DNA of 64,000 nt from Lysinibacillus composti (GCF_016908465.1 NZ_JAFBDY010000005.1:1-64000), one strand, 5' to 3'. Positions 1-9,432 are shown, counted from the stretch's first letter. The notes: generated by a model not told the origin, from the sequence alone. Program-made: numbers and translations.

Positions 1-49
1 TCAACTAACTCTATTTCAAAAACTATTACTTTTATTTTAAAAGAAAAAA

Positions 50-89
50 GACTGTAGGCAAACTCGAAATTTCGAGTTTGTCTACAGTC
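50..89. terminator. Perfect inverted repeat, terminator-like
   Basis: The arms ACTGTAG-CAAACTCGAAA and their complement pair across a very short centre (50-89). An A-rich tract at 39-49 becomes a T-tract when read leftwards, so the hairpin could end leftward transcription. No minus-strand gene lies directly to its right, so its role is uncertain. Confidence 0.5.
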
Positions 90-91
90 TG

Positions 92-149
92 AAGTGGGCG
101 GCCTGTAGGCCGCCCACTTTTCTGCAACGAAAGCGTAGCGGCAGTTGCA
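92..149 (+). repeat. Hairpin plus 32-nt CTGC module, copy A
   Basis: A GC-rich hairpin (AAGTGGGCGGCC, loop TGTA, GGCCGCCCACTT; 92-119) runs directly into a module at 118-149 of the form TTTTCTGC-rmCGAAAG...CAG-kyGCA. In this copy the module's stem is TGCAAC/GTTGCA. The same arrangement recurs at 21584-21644 and, on the minus strand, at 61343-61281, with different but still pairing stem bases. The right arm of the hairpin (CTGTAGGCCGCCCACTTTTT) is repeated again at about 166-186. Function unknown. Confidence 0.7.
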
Positions 150-212
150 AAAACTGTTTCAAGGGTCTGTAGGCCGCCCACTTTTTGACTCAGAGCAAAT
201 AATTTAAATAAC

Positions 213-240
213 GCTAGTTCCATTTGGAGCTAGCTTTTTT
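213..240 (+). terminator. Rho-independent terminator
   Basis: GCTAGTTCC pairs with GGAGCTAGC across a short loop and is followed by TTTTTT. It probably ends a plus-strand transcript entering from the left of the window. Confidence 0.6.
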
Positions 241-302
241 GATGTTAATAATGGGGAAAGAAGGGGGTCCATTGTTATAGGGGGGATTAAACTAATAAAA
301 AA

Positions 303-525
303 TCCTCTTCATCAAAAGAATAAAGAGGGAAATCGAGTGGTAGCATGACCAAAGACCCTTTCATCAAGGGAGTGAAAGGGAAATCTGGTTGGAATGAAAA
401 GTAACCAAAATCCTCTTCATCGGGGGAATGAAAAGGGGAATTAGGTGAAAGTATGATCAGAATCCCCTTCATCAAACAAATGTAAAGGAAAATAATTTGG
501 GAAAGCGGTCAAAGTCCCCTATTCA
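303..525. repeat. Tandem array of ~52-56 bp hairpin units
   Basis: Four imperfect units begin with YCCYYTTCATC at 303, 355, 411 and 463, and a fifth partial unit starts near 514. Spacing is 52, 56, 52 and about 52 bp. Each of the first four contains its own small stem-loop, for example CCCTTTCAT...GTGAAAGGG in unit 2. The reading frames through the array are short and repetitive and look fortuitous. The remaining bases of 1-731 (526-716) show no gene, and I find no TPP riboswitch motifs ahead of the transporter operon. Confidence 0.6.
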
Positions 526-731
526 AAAAAGTCGTAACTTCGGCATTAGATAATACGCCAATTTCTTCTTTTTTAAACTTATACTCATCTCAACTCGTAT
601 GTCGATAGCTCCCCAAAAATGTTAGGCTTATAAAACATACCTCTGCATCTCACTAGGCATTCACACATTTTTTTATTGGTGCATAACCTACTCTAGGTAA
701 AAAAGTACGAATTTTAGAGGAGGTTATAGCG

Positions 732-1727
732 GTGAGAAAGTGGTTGAAGCCAAGTATTTTTGTGATTATTTCATGCATGATGATGTTCCTTCTCTCTGCA
801 TGCGGTAAGCAAGATCTGCAAGAAGTGAAGGTTGGGGAGGTAACACGTTCAATATTCTACGCACCTCAATATGTAGCGATTGAAAAAGGCTTCTTTGAAG
901 AAGAAGGCTTAAAAGTTGAATTATCTACAATTGCAGGTGGAGATAAAACGATGACAGCCCTTTTGTCAGGTGGTATTGATGTTGCTTTAGTTGGTTCTGA
1001 GACCTCAATTTATGTAACTGCTCAAGGAGCAAACGACCCAATAAAAAACTTTGCCCAATTAACACAAACTGATGGGACATTCTTAGTTTCTCGAGAAAAA
1101 ATTGAAAATTTCTCATGGGATATGCTAAAAGGTTCAACTTTCCTTGGACAACGTAAGGGTGGCATGCCTCAAATGGCAGGTGAATTTGTATTAAAGAAAC
1201 ATGATATTAACCCACAAGCTGACCTAGAATTAATTCAAAACATTGACTTTGCGAATGTTTCAACAGCTTTTGCTTCTGGCACTGGTGATTTCGTTCAATT
1301 ATTCGAACCGACTGCAAGTGTATTTGAACAAGAAGGTGTTGGCCATATTGTTGCGTCATTTGGTGAAGAGTCAGGTCATTTACCATATACAGTGTTCATG
1401 ACAAAAGATAGCTTTATTAATGAAAATTCTGAAGTGGTTGAGAAATTTACAAGAGCAATAAAAAAAGCTCAAGATTGGGTATACGCATCGTCATCTGAAG
1501 AAGTAGCAGAAGTAATTCAACCATTCTTCGAAGATACTGAAGTTGAATTAATTGCGACAGTTGTTGAAAGATATAAATCTCAAGAATCTTACGCAAAAGA
1601 TCCAATTTTAGATGAAGAGGAATGGAATAACTTACAAGACATTATGGAAGAAGCAGGGGAACTTCCAAAACGTATGGATTATAATGAGCTTGTAGATACT
1701 TCGTTTGCAGAAAAGGTAACGGAGTAA
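732..1727 (+). CDS. ABC transporter substrate-binding lipoprotein (NMT1/SsuA/ThiY-like)
   Basis: This is the extracytoplasmic receptor of a three-gene importer. The N-terminus is a lipoprotein signal: a hydrophobic segment ending in LLSAC, with Cys24 the likely lipidated residue. The mature part has the NMT1-type pattern 'YAPQYVAIEKGFF' followed by 'GGIDVALVG', seen in receptors for nitrate, sulfonates, taurine and thiamine pyrimidine precursors. At 331 aa it has normal length. It starts with GTG behind GAGGAGG (717-723). The ATPase gene follows after one base. The substrate cannot be read from the sequence; a thiamine precursor is possible from the family, but no TPP riboswitch is visible upstream. 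Confidence 0.85.
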   Translation: MRKWLKPSIFVIISCMMMFLLSACGKQDLQEVKVGEVTRSIFYAPQYVAIEKGFFEEEGLKVELSTIAGGDKTMTALLSGGIDVALVGSETSIYVTAQGANDPIKNFAQLTQTDGTFLVSREKIENFSWDMLKGSTFLGQRKGGMPQMAGEFVLKKHDINPQADLELIQNIDFANVSTAFASGTGDFVQLFEPTASVFEQEGVGHIVASFGEESGHLPYTVFMTKDSFINENSEVVEKFTRAIKKAQDWVYASSSEEVAEVIQPFFEDTEVELIATVVERYKSQESYAKDPILDEEEWNNLQDIMEEAGELPKRMDYNELVDTSFAEKVTE

Positions 1728-1728
1728 A

Positions 1729-2508
1729 ATGACCTTTTTAACAGTTAGCAACGTTCATCACACATATTTTTCAATTAAAGAAGCTACTGAAGCATTACGA
1801 GATATTAATTTAACGATACAAAAGGGTGAATTTGTTTCTTTTATCGGACCAAGTGGATGTGGGAAAACGACTTTATTATCAATTATTGCTGGTTTGTTTT
1901 CTCCAACAGTAGGTTCGGTTTTAATCGAAAATCAAAAAATATTCGGAAACAAAGAGCTTTCAATAGGGTATATGCTTCAGCAAGATTATTTATTCCCCTG
2001 GAAAACGATTGAAGAAAATGTGACGCTTGGGTTAACGTTGCAAAAAAGTGATGAAGATAAGTCGAGAATTGCATCAACTTTATTACAAGACGTTGGATTG
2101 CCTCCAGTTGAGAAAAAGTACCCTAGAGAGTTATCAGGAGGTATGAGGCAACGAGTTGCGTTAGCAAGGACATTAGCGGTTGATCCGAAAATTTTATTAC
2201 TTGATGAGCCGTTTTCAGCACTTGATTATCAATCAAAGTTAAAATTAGAAGATTTAGTTTTTGAAATGTTAAAGCAATATGGAAAAACGGCAGTGCTTGT
2301 AACCCATGATATTGGGGAGGCAATTGCTATGAGTGACCGTATCTTTCTATTTTCCGCTCGACCTGGCCGCTTGCATAAGACTTTTGAAGTTCCTGAGGAA
2401 ATTAGAACATTAACACCATTTGAAGCGCGGGCACATTCAAGTTATTCCTCGCTTTTCCAAATTATTTGGAAGGAGATGGAGGGTCTTGAACATCAACAAT
2501 CTTCATGA
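1729..2508 (+). CDS. ABC transporter ATP-binding protein (NitT/TauT type)
   Basis: This is the cytoplasmic ATPase that drives the importer. The 259-aa protein has Walker [10 protein letters not shown] (about 40-48), a Q-loop near '[11 protein letters not shown]', signature LSGGMRQR (about 135-142), Walker B ILLLDEPF (about 155-162) and the switch histidine in 'VTHDIGEA' (about 193). Its order in the operon (receptor, ATPase, permease) and its similarity to SsuB/TauB/ThiZ-type ATPases place it in the nitrate/sulfonate/pyrimidine-precursor group. It follows the receptor by one base, and its 3' end overlaps the permease start by 23 bp, suggesting translational coupling. Confidence 0.9.
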   Translation: MTFLTVSNVHHTYFSIKEATEALRDINLTIQKGEFVSFIGPSGCGKTTLLSIIAGLFSPTVGSVLIENQKIFGNKELSIGYMLQQDYLFPWKTIEENVTLGLTLQKSDEDKSRIASTLLQDVGLPPVEKKYPRELSGGMRQRVALARTLAVDPKILLLDEPFSALDYQSKLKLEDLVFEMLKQYGKTAVLVTHDIGEAIAMSDRIFLFSARPGRLHKTFEVPEEIRTLTPFEARAHSSYSSLFQIIWKEMEGLEHQQSS

Positions 2509-3277
2509 ACAATTTAAAGAAAACATTGCAAAAGAAAAACGCTGGGTTCGATTTTATCAATTATTAATTTTACTTGCTTTCTTTACTTTATGGGAAGTTG
2601 CTTCTAATTTAAGGTGGATTGACCAACTAATTTTTAGTTCACCATCAAAAATTTGGATATTGTTTTTAGATAATGTAAGGGACGGCACTTTAGCCGTTCA
2701 TATTAGTTATACTTTATTTGAAACTGTGTTAGGGTTCGTTATTGGTACATTACTAGGAACAATTTTAGCTGCAATTTTGTGGTGGTCACCATTTTTATCT
2801 AAAATTTTAGACCCATATTTAGTTATTCTAAATGCGATGCCTAAAGTGGCGTTAGGTCCAATCTTAATTGTGGCGCTTGGTCCGGGGATGACTTCTATTA
2901 TAACAATGGGTGCGATTATATCTGTAATTATCTCAACAATCGTCATCTATACTTCATTTAAAAATGTGGATGCAAATTACTTAAAGGTATTACAGACTTT
3001 TAATGCAACCCGTTTTCAAATGTTTAAAGAAGCAATTTTACCAGCTTCATTCCCGACAATCATTTCAACATTAAAAGTGAACGTAGGTCTTTCGTGGGTT
3101 GGGGTAATTGTTGGAGAATTCCTTGTTTCTTCAAAAGGTCTCGGTTATCTCATTATCTACGGATTCCAAGTATTTAATTTCAATCTTGTATTAATGTCAT
3201 TATTAATCATAGCTATTTTTGCAACAATTATGTATCAACTAGTTGAATTATTAGAGCGAAAACTTATTAAAGATTAA
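2486..3277 (+). CDS. ABC transporter permease (BPD_transp_1 family)
   Basis: This is the membrane subunit of the importer, with about six hydrophobic segments. A cytoplasmic loop '[19 protein letters not shown]' resembles the EAA loop that contacts the ATPase. I chose TTG at 2486 because AGGAGATGGAGGG (2471-2483) lies just before it; an upstream in-frame ATG at 2420 lies deep in the ATPase gene. The product is 263 aa, typical for SsuC/ThiX-like permeases. A terminator hairpin follows directly. The substrate is unknown. Confidence 0.85.
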   Translation: MNINNLHEQFKENIAKEKRWVRFYQLLILLAFFTLWEVASNLRWIDQLIFSSPSKIWILFLDNVRDGTLAVHISYTLFETVLGFVIGTLLGTILAAILWWSPFLSKILDPYLVILNAMPKVALGPILIVALGPGMTSIITMGAIISVIISTIVIYTSFKNVDANYLKVLQTFNATRFQMFKEAILPASFPTIISTLKVNVGLSWVGVIVGEFLVSSKGLGYLIIYGFQVFNFNLVLMSLLIIAIFATIMYQLVELLERKLIKD

Positions 3278-3280
3278 TAA

Positions 3281-3318
3281 AAGGTTAGCCTCTTGCATTA
3301 TGGAGGCTAACCTTTTTA
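3281..3318. terminator. Bidirectional terminator
   Basis: AAGGTTAGCCTC (3281-3292) pairs with GAGGCTAACCTT (3303-3314), followed by T's on the plus strand and flanked by A's on the left. It separates the convergent permease gene and ylaI and can serve both. Confidence 0.85.
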
Positions 3319-3344
3319 TTGTTGGACGAACGTGCTCATTAGAA

Positions 3345-3548
3345 TTAGAAATCCTCATCTAATTTTGAAGAGGTGCGGAAAAAACGGAATTTCCCTGTTG
3401 CTACACGAGCTTCCGTTTTAGTAGCAATACGCTCGTGACAATCATCGCACATATACGTATGAATTGGACGGTTGCGCAATTTTTTTGATAACGGTGAGTC
3501 ATCATCAAGGTTCGTGATCGTATCGCAAATGACACATTTAACGCGCAT
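3345..3548 (-). CDS. ylaI: YlaI family zinc-ribbon-like protein (DUF2197)
   Basis: A 67-aa protein with two CxxC pairs, 'CVIC' near the N-terminus and 'CDDC' mid-protein, separated by 'RNRPIHTYM'; this suggests a small zinc ribbon. The sequence and the position next to ylaL, ylaN, ftsW and pyc match B. subtilis YlaI. It is the second gene of a minus-strand pair with ylaL, 11 bp downstream of it. Its function is unknown in the family as far as I know. Confidence 0.8.
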   Translation of the reverse strand: MRVKCVICDTITNLDDDSPLSKKLRNRPIHTYMCDDCHERIATKTEARVATGKFRFFRTSSKLDEDF

Positions 3549-3559
3549 AGTTTTACCTC

Positions 3560-4060
3560 CTATTCGACGCGAATTGCTGCAATATTTCTAATCGGATTGT
3601 CAACATTTGACCCATCTGCATATAAAAGATGAACAGGTCCATCTTCTAATAGTGGTTTACCATCCTGACTAAATTTAAAAATTAACTTATAGGCTTCATC
3701 CACTGAAAATGCATGTTCCGAACCATCTTTGCATTCAAAAATAACTTTTGTTGCATTTTCTTCTAGTTTTGCATTGTCTAAGAAATATTTAATTGGCATA
3801 CCAAATGTACCTGTTTTCATACCTTGGCGATCGAATTTTCTCTCTGTTTTCAGTGTTGGAGGAAATGTAGCTCCCTCCATAATTTCGCGAGACCAATGCT
3901 TACCCATAGATAATAAATATTTTAGGTCTTCTGATTCTTGTTCATCTGGTTCAGTAAAATAAGTTTTTAAATCAATACGACGATCGTCGAAAATCCAAAC
4001 AGTTGGATCAATTGTTATTTTATATGTAACGGCACCTTTAATTGGAATAATATTTTCCAT
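3560..4060 (-). CDS. ylaL: YlaL-like conserved protein
   Basis: A soluble 166-aa protein without membrane segments, beginning 'MENIIPIKGAVTYKITIDP'. I chose the ATG at 4060 because AGGGGG precedes it at suitable spacing; an upstream in-frame ATG at 4090 lacks a site. Content and position match YlaL of Bacillus, which is sometimes auto-annotated as a peptidyl-prolyl isomerase; I see no motif that establishes that. It is transcribed with ylaI, away from ylaN. Confidence 0.7.
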   Translation of the reverse strand: MENIIPIKGAVTYKITIDPTVWIFDDRRIDLKTYFTEPDEQESEDLKYLLSMGKHWSREIMEGATFPPTLKTERKFDRQGMKTGTFGMPIKYFLDNAKLEENATKVIFECKDGSEHAFSVDEAYKLIFKFSQDGKPLLEDGPVHLLYADGSNVDNPIRNIAAIRVE

Positions 4061-4094
4061 ACTAAATAAACCCCCTAATTTATCTATCATGTAC

Positions 4095-4123
4095 AGTATA
4101 CCGCTAGAAATGATGTTTCACAA
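4095..4123 (-). promoter_or_regulatory. Sigma-A-type promoter for ylaL-ylaI
   Basis: Read on the minus strand: -35 TTGTGA (4123-4118), a 17-bp spacer, and -10 TATACT (4100-4095), close upstream of the ylaL ribosome-binding site. Confidence 0.6.
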
Positions 4124-4153
4124 AGAATTATAATCGATTAATGTTGTATACAC

Positions 4154-4182
4154 TTGCAATTTTATCAGCTAAAAGATAAAAT
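4154..4182 (+). promoter_or_regulatory. Sigma-A-type promoter for ylaN
   Basis: -35 TTGCAA (4154-4159), 17-bp spacer, -10 TAAAAT (4177-4182), about 50 bp before the ylaN start. It is divergent from the ylaL promoter. Confidence 0.55.
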
Positions 4183-4233
4183 TTACTAAGATAGATTAGA
4201 AGAATATTATATATCATAGATGGGGGCGTCCTC

Positions 4234-4515
4234 ATGGATACGAAATCACCAGCTTCCTTCCAGGAAAAAGCAGTGGAATTACTTCTATCAGATGCAGATA
4301 AAATAGCACGTTTGATAAGAGTACAGATGGATCATTTAACGATGCCACAATGTCCTTTATATGAAGAAGTCTTAGATACACAAATGTTTGGCTTATCACG
4401 TGAAATAGATTTTGCTGTTAAGTTAGGCTTAATTGAGCGTGAACAAGGGAAAAGCATTCTCGATACGTTAGAAAAAGAGCTATCCCTGTTACATGAAGCG
4501 TACACAAACAGATAA
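4234..4515 (+). CDS. ylaN: YlaN (UPF0358), iron-homeostasis partner of Fur
   Basis: A 93-aa, mainly helical small protein without membrane segments, matching YlaN across its length ('[20 protein letters not shown]' near the start). In B. subtilis and S. aureus YlaN is important under iron limitation and has been reported to act on Fur; that role is from the literature, not visible here. The start ATG is preceded by GGGGGCG. It has its own promoter and a terminator just downstream, so it is probably a single-gene unit between ylaL and ftsW. Confidence 0.85.
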   Translation: MDTKSPASFQEKAVELLLSDADKIARLIRVQMDHLTMPQCPLYEEVLDTQMFGLSREIDFAVKLGLIEREQGKSILDTLEKELSLLHEAYTNR

Positions 4516-4520
4516 TAGAA

Positions 4521-4557
4521 AAACTCAAACGCAATTTCGCGATTTGAGTTTTTTTTC
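4521..4557 (+). terminator. Terminator after ylaN
   Basis: AAACTCAAA (4521-4529) pairs with TTTGAGTTT (4543-4551) and is followed by more T's. It lies 20 bp before ftsW, which must therefore be served by read-through or a promoter I cannot identify. Confidence 0.75.
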
Positions 4558-4576
4558 TAAAATGAGGTTTTGAAAA

Positions 4577-5755
4577 ATGAGAAAATATTTAGCTACGTAT
4601 GTAAGGAATTTTGATTACCCTTTATTTTTCACATATGTATTTATGTGTTTATTTGGACTAGTCATGATTTATAGCGCAAGTATGATGGTTGCAATTGTTT
4701 ACGAAGACGCATCACCAGATTATTTCTATAAAAAACAATTATTTAATTTAGTTGTGGCGGGATTAGCATTTTTAGTTGGTGCTTTTTTTCCCTATAAACA
4801 CTATAGTAATAAAAAATTAATGGTTGTCTTATTGGGGATCATGTTAGTTTTACTTTTCTGGGTATGGAATTTTGGAGTAGGGGAAGATTCAACTGGTTCG
4901 CAAAGTTGGATTAATGTTTTTAATATAACAACCTTTCAGCCTTCGGAATTTGCTAAACTATTTATTATATTATATTTTGCAGGTGCTTTTTATAATAAGA
5001 GCCGCAATAATTCAATTGAAGAATTACAACCAAATAATATTATTTATCCGATTATTGTTTGGATTGGCGTGATTTTTTGTGTTGCAAACGAAACCGATTT
5101 AGGGGCTGTTGGCATTATCTCTGGCATTGCATTCGCTGTAGTAGCCGCTAGTGGAATTCGTTTTAGAATATTTATGAAATTTTTTGCTGTTTTAGGTGGA
5201 TTTGGTGCAGCAATTATAGGATTTTTAATGCTTGTTAAAGGTGATGAAATATTAACTCCAAACCGCCTTGGACGATTTAAAGCATTTCTAAACCCATTTG
5301 AATATGAAAGTGGGTCTGGCCATCAAGTTATAAACGGATATATTGCAATTGGTTCTGGTGGATTAGATGGCGTTGGTTTGGGGCAATCGATTCAAAAACT
5401 TGGTTACTTACCTGAACCGCAAACCGATTTTATTATGGCAATCATTGCGGAAGAATTGGGGATTTTGGGGGTAATTATAGTTCTTGGAGGACTTGGTTTT
5501 ATTATTTTGAAAGCGCTTCTCATTGCAATTAACACGAAAGACCCATTAGCGCGTATGATTGCCGCGGGGATCGCAAGTTGGATTGCAATTCAAACATTTA
5601 TTAACTTAGGGGGACTATCGGGACTTATCCCGTTAACCGGTGTTACACTACCTTTTATTAGCTATGGTGGAACATCTATAATATTACTTTCACTAGCCAT
5701 GGGGATACTAATAAATGTTTCTATGTATGTGAAGTTAGAAAAGAGAAAATTGTAA
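4577..5755 (+). CDS. ftsW: FtsW, septal lipid II polymerase (SEDS family)
   Basis: A polytopic SEDS glycosyltransferase that polymerises lipid II at the division septum with a class B PBP. The 392-aa sequence has about ten membrane segments and family motifs: 'GSQSWI' and 'QPSEFAKLF' in the first half, 'LPEPQTDFI' with its acidic context, and C-terminal 'PFISYGGTS'. Its position between ylaN and pyc matches B. subtilis ftsW. A second SEDS gene in this window (47183-48268) sits in the dcw cluster and is the SpoVE type. pyc follows after 17 bp. Confidence 0.9.
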   Translation: MRKYLATYVRNFDYPLFFTYVFMCLFGLVMIYSASMMVAIVYEDASPDYFYKKQLFNLVVAGLAFLVGAFFPYKHYSNKKLMVVLLGIMLVLLFWVWNFGVGEDSTGSQSWINVFNITTFQPSEFAKLFIILYFAGAFYNKSRNNSIEELQPNNIIYPIIVWIGVIFCVANETDLGAVGIISGIAFAVVAASGIRFRIFMKFFAVLGGFGAAIIGFLMLVKGDEILTPNRLGRFKAFLNPFEYESGSGHQVINGYIAIGSGGLDGVGLGQSIQKLGYLPEPQTDFIMAIIAEELGILGVIIVLGGLGFIILKALLIAINTKDPLARMIAAGIASWIAIQTFINLGGLSGLIPLTGVTLPFISYGGTSIILLSLAMGILINVSMYVKLEKRKL

Positions 5756-5772
5756 AAGGGGAGTTTTGGTGG

Positions 5773-8700
5773 ATGGGTAAAATTAATAAGATATTAGTTG
5801 CCAATCGTGGCGAAATTGCAATTCGAATTTTTCGTGCATGCAATGAGTTAAATCTGAAAACAGTAGCAATTTATTCTCGTGAAGATAGTGGATCATATCA
5901 TCGTTACAAGTCTGATGAATCTTACTTAGTGGGTAAAGGGAAAAAACCAATTGATGCATACTTAGATATTGAAGGAATCATTGAAATCGCTAAGCACTCA
6001 AATGTAGATGCGATTCACCCTGGTTATGGCTTTTTATCTGAAAATGTCGAGTTTGCTAGACGTTGCGAAGAGGAAGGAATTATATTTATAGGCCCAACTT
6101 CAACACATCTACATATGTTTGGTGACAAAGTAAAAGCAAGAGAACAAGCAATTCAGGCAAATATTCCTGTAATACCTGGCAGTGATGGTCCAGTTAACTC
6201 TCTTGAAGAAGTGGCAGCATTTGGTGAACAATATGGCTATCCATTAATGATTAAAGCTGCGCTAGGTGGCGGAGGACGTGGAATGCGTCTAGTACAAACA
6301 AAAGAAGAGTTAGCATCTGCTTATGAACGTGCAAAATCAGAAGCAAAAGCAGCTTTCGGGTCTGATGAAGTTTATGTAGAGAAGGCAATTATTAAACCGA
6401 AGCATATCGAAGTTCAAATTTTAGGTGATGATGAAGGAAATATTGTTCATCTATATGAACGTGACTGTTCTATTCAAAGACGTCATCAAAAGGTTGTTGA
6501 AATAGCACCTTCCAATTCAATATCACAAGATTTACGAAATCGTATTTGTGATGCAGCCGTTAAATTAATGAAAAACGTTAATTACGTAAATGCCGGAACA
6601 GTAGAATTTTTAGTTTCTGGTGATGATTTCTACTTCATTGAAGTAAATCCACGTATTCAAGTGGAACATACAATTACAGAAATGATTACTGGTATTGATA
6701 TTGTCCATGCTCAAATTAAAATAGCAGAGGGACAGTCTTTATTCTCCGATTATATTGGAATACCTGAGCAAGATAAAATTCCATTATTCGGTTATGCGAT
6801 TCAATCTCGTGTAACAACTGAAGATCCAACAAACAACTTTATGCCGGATACAGGGAAGTTAATGGTATACCGCTCAAGTGGAGGATTTGGTGTTCGTTTA
6901 GATGCGGGTAACGGTTTCCAAGGTGCTGTTGTTACACCTTACTATGATTCTTTATTAGTAAAAATTTCAACTTGGGGTATGACATTCCGTGAAGCAGCTG
7001 CAAAAATGGACCGTAATCTCCGCGAGTTCCGTATTCGTGGTGTAAAAACGAATATTCCGTTTTTAGGTAATGTAGTTTTACATGAGAAATTTATAACTGG
7101 GGAATTTGATACGAGCTTTATCGACTCAACGCCAGAATTATTTGAATTCCCAGAAAGAAAAGACCGTGGAACAAAACTATTAAACTATATCGGTAATGTA
7201 ACTTTAAATGGTTTCCCAGGTATTGAAAAGAAAAAGAAACCTATATTGGTTCAACCTAATAAGCCTAAAATTACTCTTCCAACTGAAGTGCCAAATGGAA
7301 CAAAGCAAATCTTAGACGAATGTGGCCCTGAAGGTTTAGTAGAGTGGATTAAGCAACAAAATGAAGTTTTATTAACTGATACAACTTTCCGTGATGCACA
7401 TCAATCATTACTTGCGACACGTGTTCGTTCACAGGATATGTTCCAAATAGCAGATTATAACGCTCGTATGTTGCATAATTTCTTCTCATTTGAAATGTGG
7501 GGAGGGGCAACATTTGATGTATCTTATCGTTTCTTAAAAGAAGACCCTTGGGCACGTCTAGAAACGCTTCGCAAACAAATTCCGAATGTCTTGTTCCAAA
7601 TGTTATTCCGAGGTGCCAATGCAGTTGGTTACCAAAACTATCCAGACAACCTAATTCGTGAATTTATAAAAGAATCTGCAGGGTCAGGTATTGATGTATT
7701 CCGAATCTTCGACAGTTTGAACTGGATCAAAGGTATGGAAGTGGCAATTGATGAAGTACGTCAATCTGGGAAAATTGCTGAAGCTACAATTTGTTATACA
7801 GGAGATATTTTAGATGATAGCCGTTCGAAATACTCTGTTCAATATTATAAAGATATGGCAAAAGCCTTAGAGGAAACAGGAGCTCATATTTTAGCCATTA
7901 AAGATATGGCAGGTTTACTAAAACCAGAAGCTGCTTATCGTTTAGTTTCAGAGTTAAAAGAGGCAACAAATTTACCAATTCATCTTCATACACATGATAC
8001 TAGTGGAAATGGTATTTACACTTATGCTAGAGCAATTGAAGCAGGTGTCGATATTATTGATACTGCTTTAGGTTCAATGTCTGGTTTGACTTCACAACCA
8101 AGCGCAAACTCATTATATTATGCGATGAAAGGCAATAAACGCGAACTTCGCGCGGATATTGAATCATTGGAACAGCTTTCTTACTATTGGGATGATGTTC
8201 GTAAGTACTATAACGACTTTGAAAGTGGTATGAATAGTCCGCATTCTGAGATTTATGTGCACGAAATGCCAGGTGGACAATATAGTAACCTACAACAACA
8301 AGCGAAAGCAGTAGGATTGGGTGATCGCTGGGATGAAGTGAAAAAGATGTATTCTCGTGTGAACCTATTGTTTGGAGATATTGTTAAAGTAACACCATCT
8401 TCAAAAGTTGTAGGTGATATGGCTTTATTTATGGTTCAGAACGACTTAAATGAGGAGAATATTTATACAAGAGGTATAACGATTGACTTCCCAGATTCAG
8501 TTGTAGAATTCTTCCAAGGCTATTTAGGGCAACCTCATGGTGGATTCCCAGAAGAATTACAAAAAGTTATTCTTAAAGACCGTGAAGCAATAACGGTTCG
8601 TCCAGGTGAATTACTAGAACCAGTTGATTTTAAAGAGCTTGAACAAACAATTGAACAGAAGTTTGGTCGTTCAGCAACTAAACAAGATGTATTAGCCTAT

Positions 8701-9207
8701 GCTCTATATCCAAAGGTGTTTGAACAATATGTTTCAGCTGTAAATCAATTCGGAGATATTTCTGTATTAGATACACCAACGTTCTTCTATGGATTAAAAC
8801 TCGGCGAAGAAATAGAAGTTGAAATTGAAAAAGGAAAAACATTAATCATAAAATTGATTGAAATTGGTGAGCCTCAGCACGACGGAACTCGTATTATATA
8901 CTTTGAGTTAAACGGTCAATCACGTGAATTAGTGATTCAAGATTTAACTGTTGAAGTCGATGGAACGATCGCACTAAAAGCTGATCCAAGCAATCCAAAC
9001 CAAATTGGAGCAACGATGCCTGGTACTGTACTTAAAGTAGTTGTTTCAAAAGGTAGTTCAGTAAAACGTGGAGATCATCTCCTAATTACTGAAGCAATGA
9101 AAATGGAAACAACCGTACAAGCGCCAAAAGATGGTGTTGTCAAAGAAGTTTATGCTTCTGCAGGAGACGCAATTTCTACAGGCGACCTACTAATTGAAAT
9201 TGAGTAA
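5773..9207 (+). CDS. pyc: Pyruvate carboxylase
   Basis: Makes oxaloacetate from pyruvate, bicarbonate and ATP to replenish the TCA cycle. The 1144-aa chain has the full domain order: biotin carboxylase (about 1-455, with glycine-rich 'GGGGRGMR' and 'EVNPRIQVEHT'), carboxyltransferase (about 530-800, starting 'LLTDTTFRDAHQSLLATR'), the linking/tetramerisation region, and a C-terminal biotin carrier domain with 'EAMKMETT'; Lys1110 is the expected biotin site. Length matches Gram-positive Pyc. The ATG follows AAAGGGGAG. It ends at a strong terminator and is syntenic with B. subtilis pycA. Confidence 0.97.
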   Translation: MGKINKILVANRGEIAIRIFRACNELNLKTVAIYSREDSGSYHRYKSDESYLVGKGKKPIDAYLDIEGIIEIAKHSNVDAIHPGYGFLSENVEFARRCEEEGIIFIGPTSTHLHMFGDKVKAREQAIQANIPVIPGSDGPVNSLEEVAAFGEQYGYPLMIKAALGGGGRGMRLVQTKEELASAYERAKSEAKAAFGSDEVYVEKAIIKPKHIEVQILGDDEGNIVHLYERDCSIQRRHQKVVEIAPSNSISQDLRNRICDAAVKLMKNVNYVNAGTVEFLVSGDDFYFIEVNPRIQVEHTITEMITGIDIVHAQIKIAEGQSLFSDYIGIPEQDKIPLFGYAIQSRVTTEDPTNNFMPDTGKLMVYRSSGGFGVRLDAGNGFQGAVVTPYYDSLLVKISTWGMTFREAAAKMDRNLREFRIRGVKTNIPFLGNVVLHEKFITGEFDTSFIDSTPELFEFPERKDRGTKLLNYIGNVTLNGFPGIEKKKKPILVQPNKPKITLPTEVPNGTKQILDECGPEGLVEWIKQQNEVLLTDTTFRDAHQSLLATRVRSQDMFQIADYNARMLHNFFSFEMWGGATFDVSYRFLKEDPWARLETLRKQIPNVLFQMLFRGANAVGYQNYPDNLIREFIKESAGSGIDVFRIFDSLNWIKGMEVAIDEVRQSGKIAEATICYTGDILDDSRSKYSVQYYKDMAKALEETGAHILAIKDMAGLLKPEAAYRLVSELKEATNLPIHLHTHDTSGNGIYTYARAIEAGVDIIDTALGSMSGLTSQPSANSLYYAMKGNKRELRADIESLEQLSYYWDDVRKYYNDFESGMNSPHSEIYVHEMPGGQYSNLQQQAKAVGLGDRWDEVKKMYSRVNLLFGDIVKVTPSSKVVGDMALFMVQNDLNEENIYTRGITIDFPDSVVEFFQGYLGQPHGGFPEELQKVILKDREAITVRPGELLEPVDFKELEQTIEQKFGRSATKQDVLAYALYPKVFEQYVSAVNQFGDISVLDTPTFFYGLKLGEEIEVEIEKGKTLIIKLIEIGEPQHDGTRIIYFELNGQSRELVIQDLTVEVDGTIALKADPSNPNQIGATMPGTVLKVVVSKGSSVKRGDHLLITEAMKMETTVQAPKDGVVKEVYASAGDAISTGDLLIEIE

Positions 9208-9225
9208 AATAATAATACTATAATT

Positions 9226-9257
9226 AAAAGGGCTGTCCAGAAATGGATAGCCCTTTT
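9226..9257 (+). terminator. Terminator after pyc
   Basis: AAAGGGCT-TCCA, loop GAAA, TGGA-AGCCCTTT, followed by a T-run. Confidence 0.85.
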
Positions 9258-9376
9258 TGATACTTATAAATTTTATTGTTTTTATTCTTGCGGTTACTAG
9301 TATTTGAGAAGGTGTCGAATACAACAAATGACTTACTTTTAATTCTCTTAAATTCTATGAACTAGAAAATAGAAAA

Positions 9377-9413
9377 AAACTCAAAAGGGAGTAAAAATTT
9401 CCTTTTCGAGTTT
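9377..9413 (-). terminator. Terminator after ctaA (minus strand)
   Basis: Read leftwards, AAACTCGAAAAGG pairs with CCCTTTTGAGTTT with minor mismatches and runs into TTTTTTTCT. It lies 20 bp beyond the ctaA stop codon. Confidence 0.75.
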
Positions 9414-9432
9414 CTAAATAAATATTAATAGT

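Noticed and set aside
32-223. 63-codon minus-strand reading frame across the hairpins near the left end
   Set aside because: It crosses two strong hairpins and a dispersed repeat; no start signal or similarity.
287-475. 62-codon minus-strand reading frame through the tandem array
   Set aside because: The encoded peptide is just the hairpin repeat translated; no ribosome-binding site, no known family.
303-525. CRISPR array
   Set aside because: The units are contiguous degenerate repeats without unique spacers, and no cas genes are present.
526-731. TPP riboswitch ahead of the ABC importer
   Set aside because: Neither of the two conserved thi-box sequence blocks is present, so thiamine regulation is not supported.
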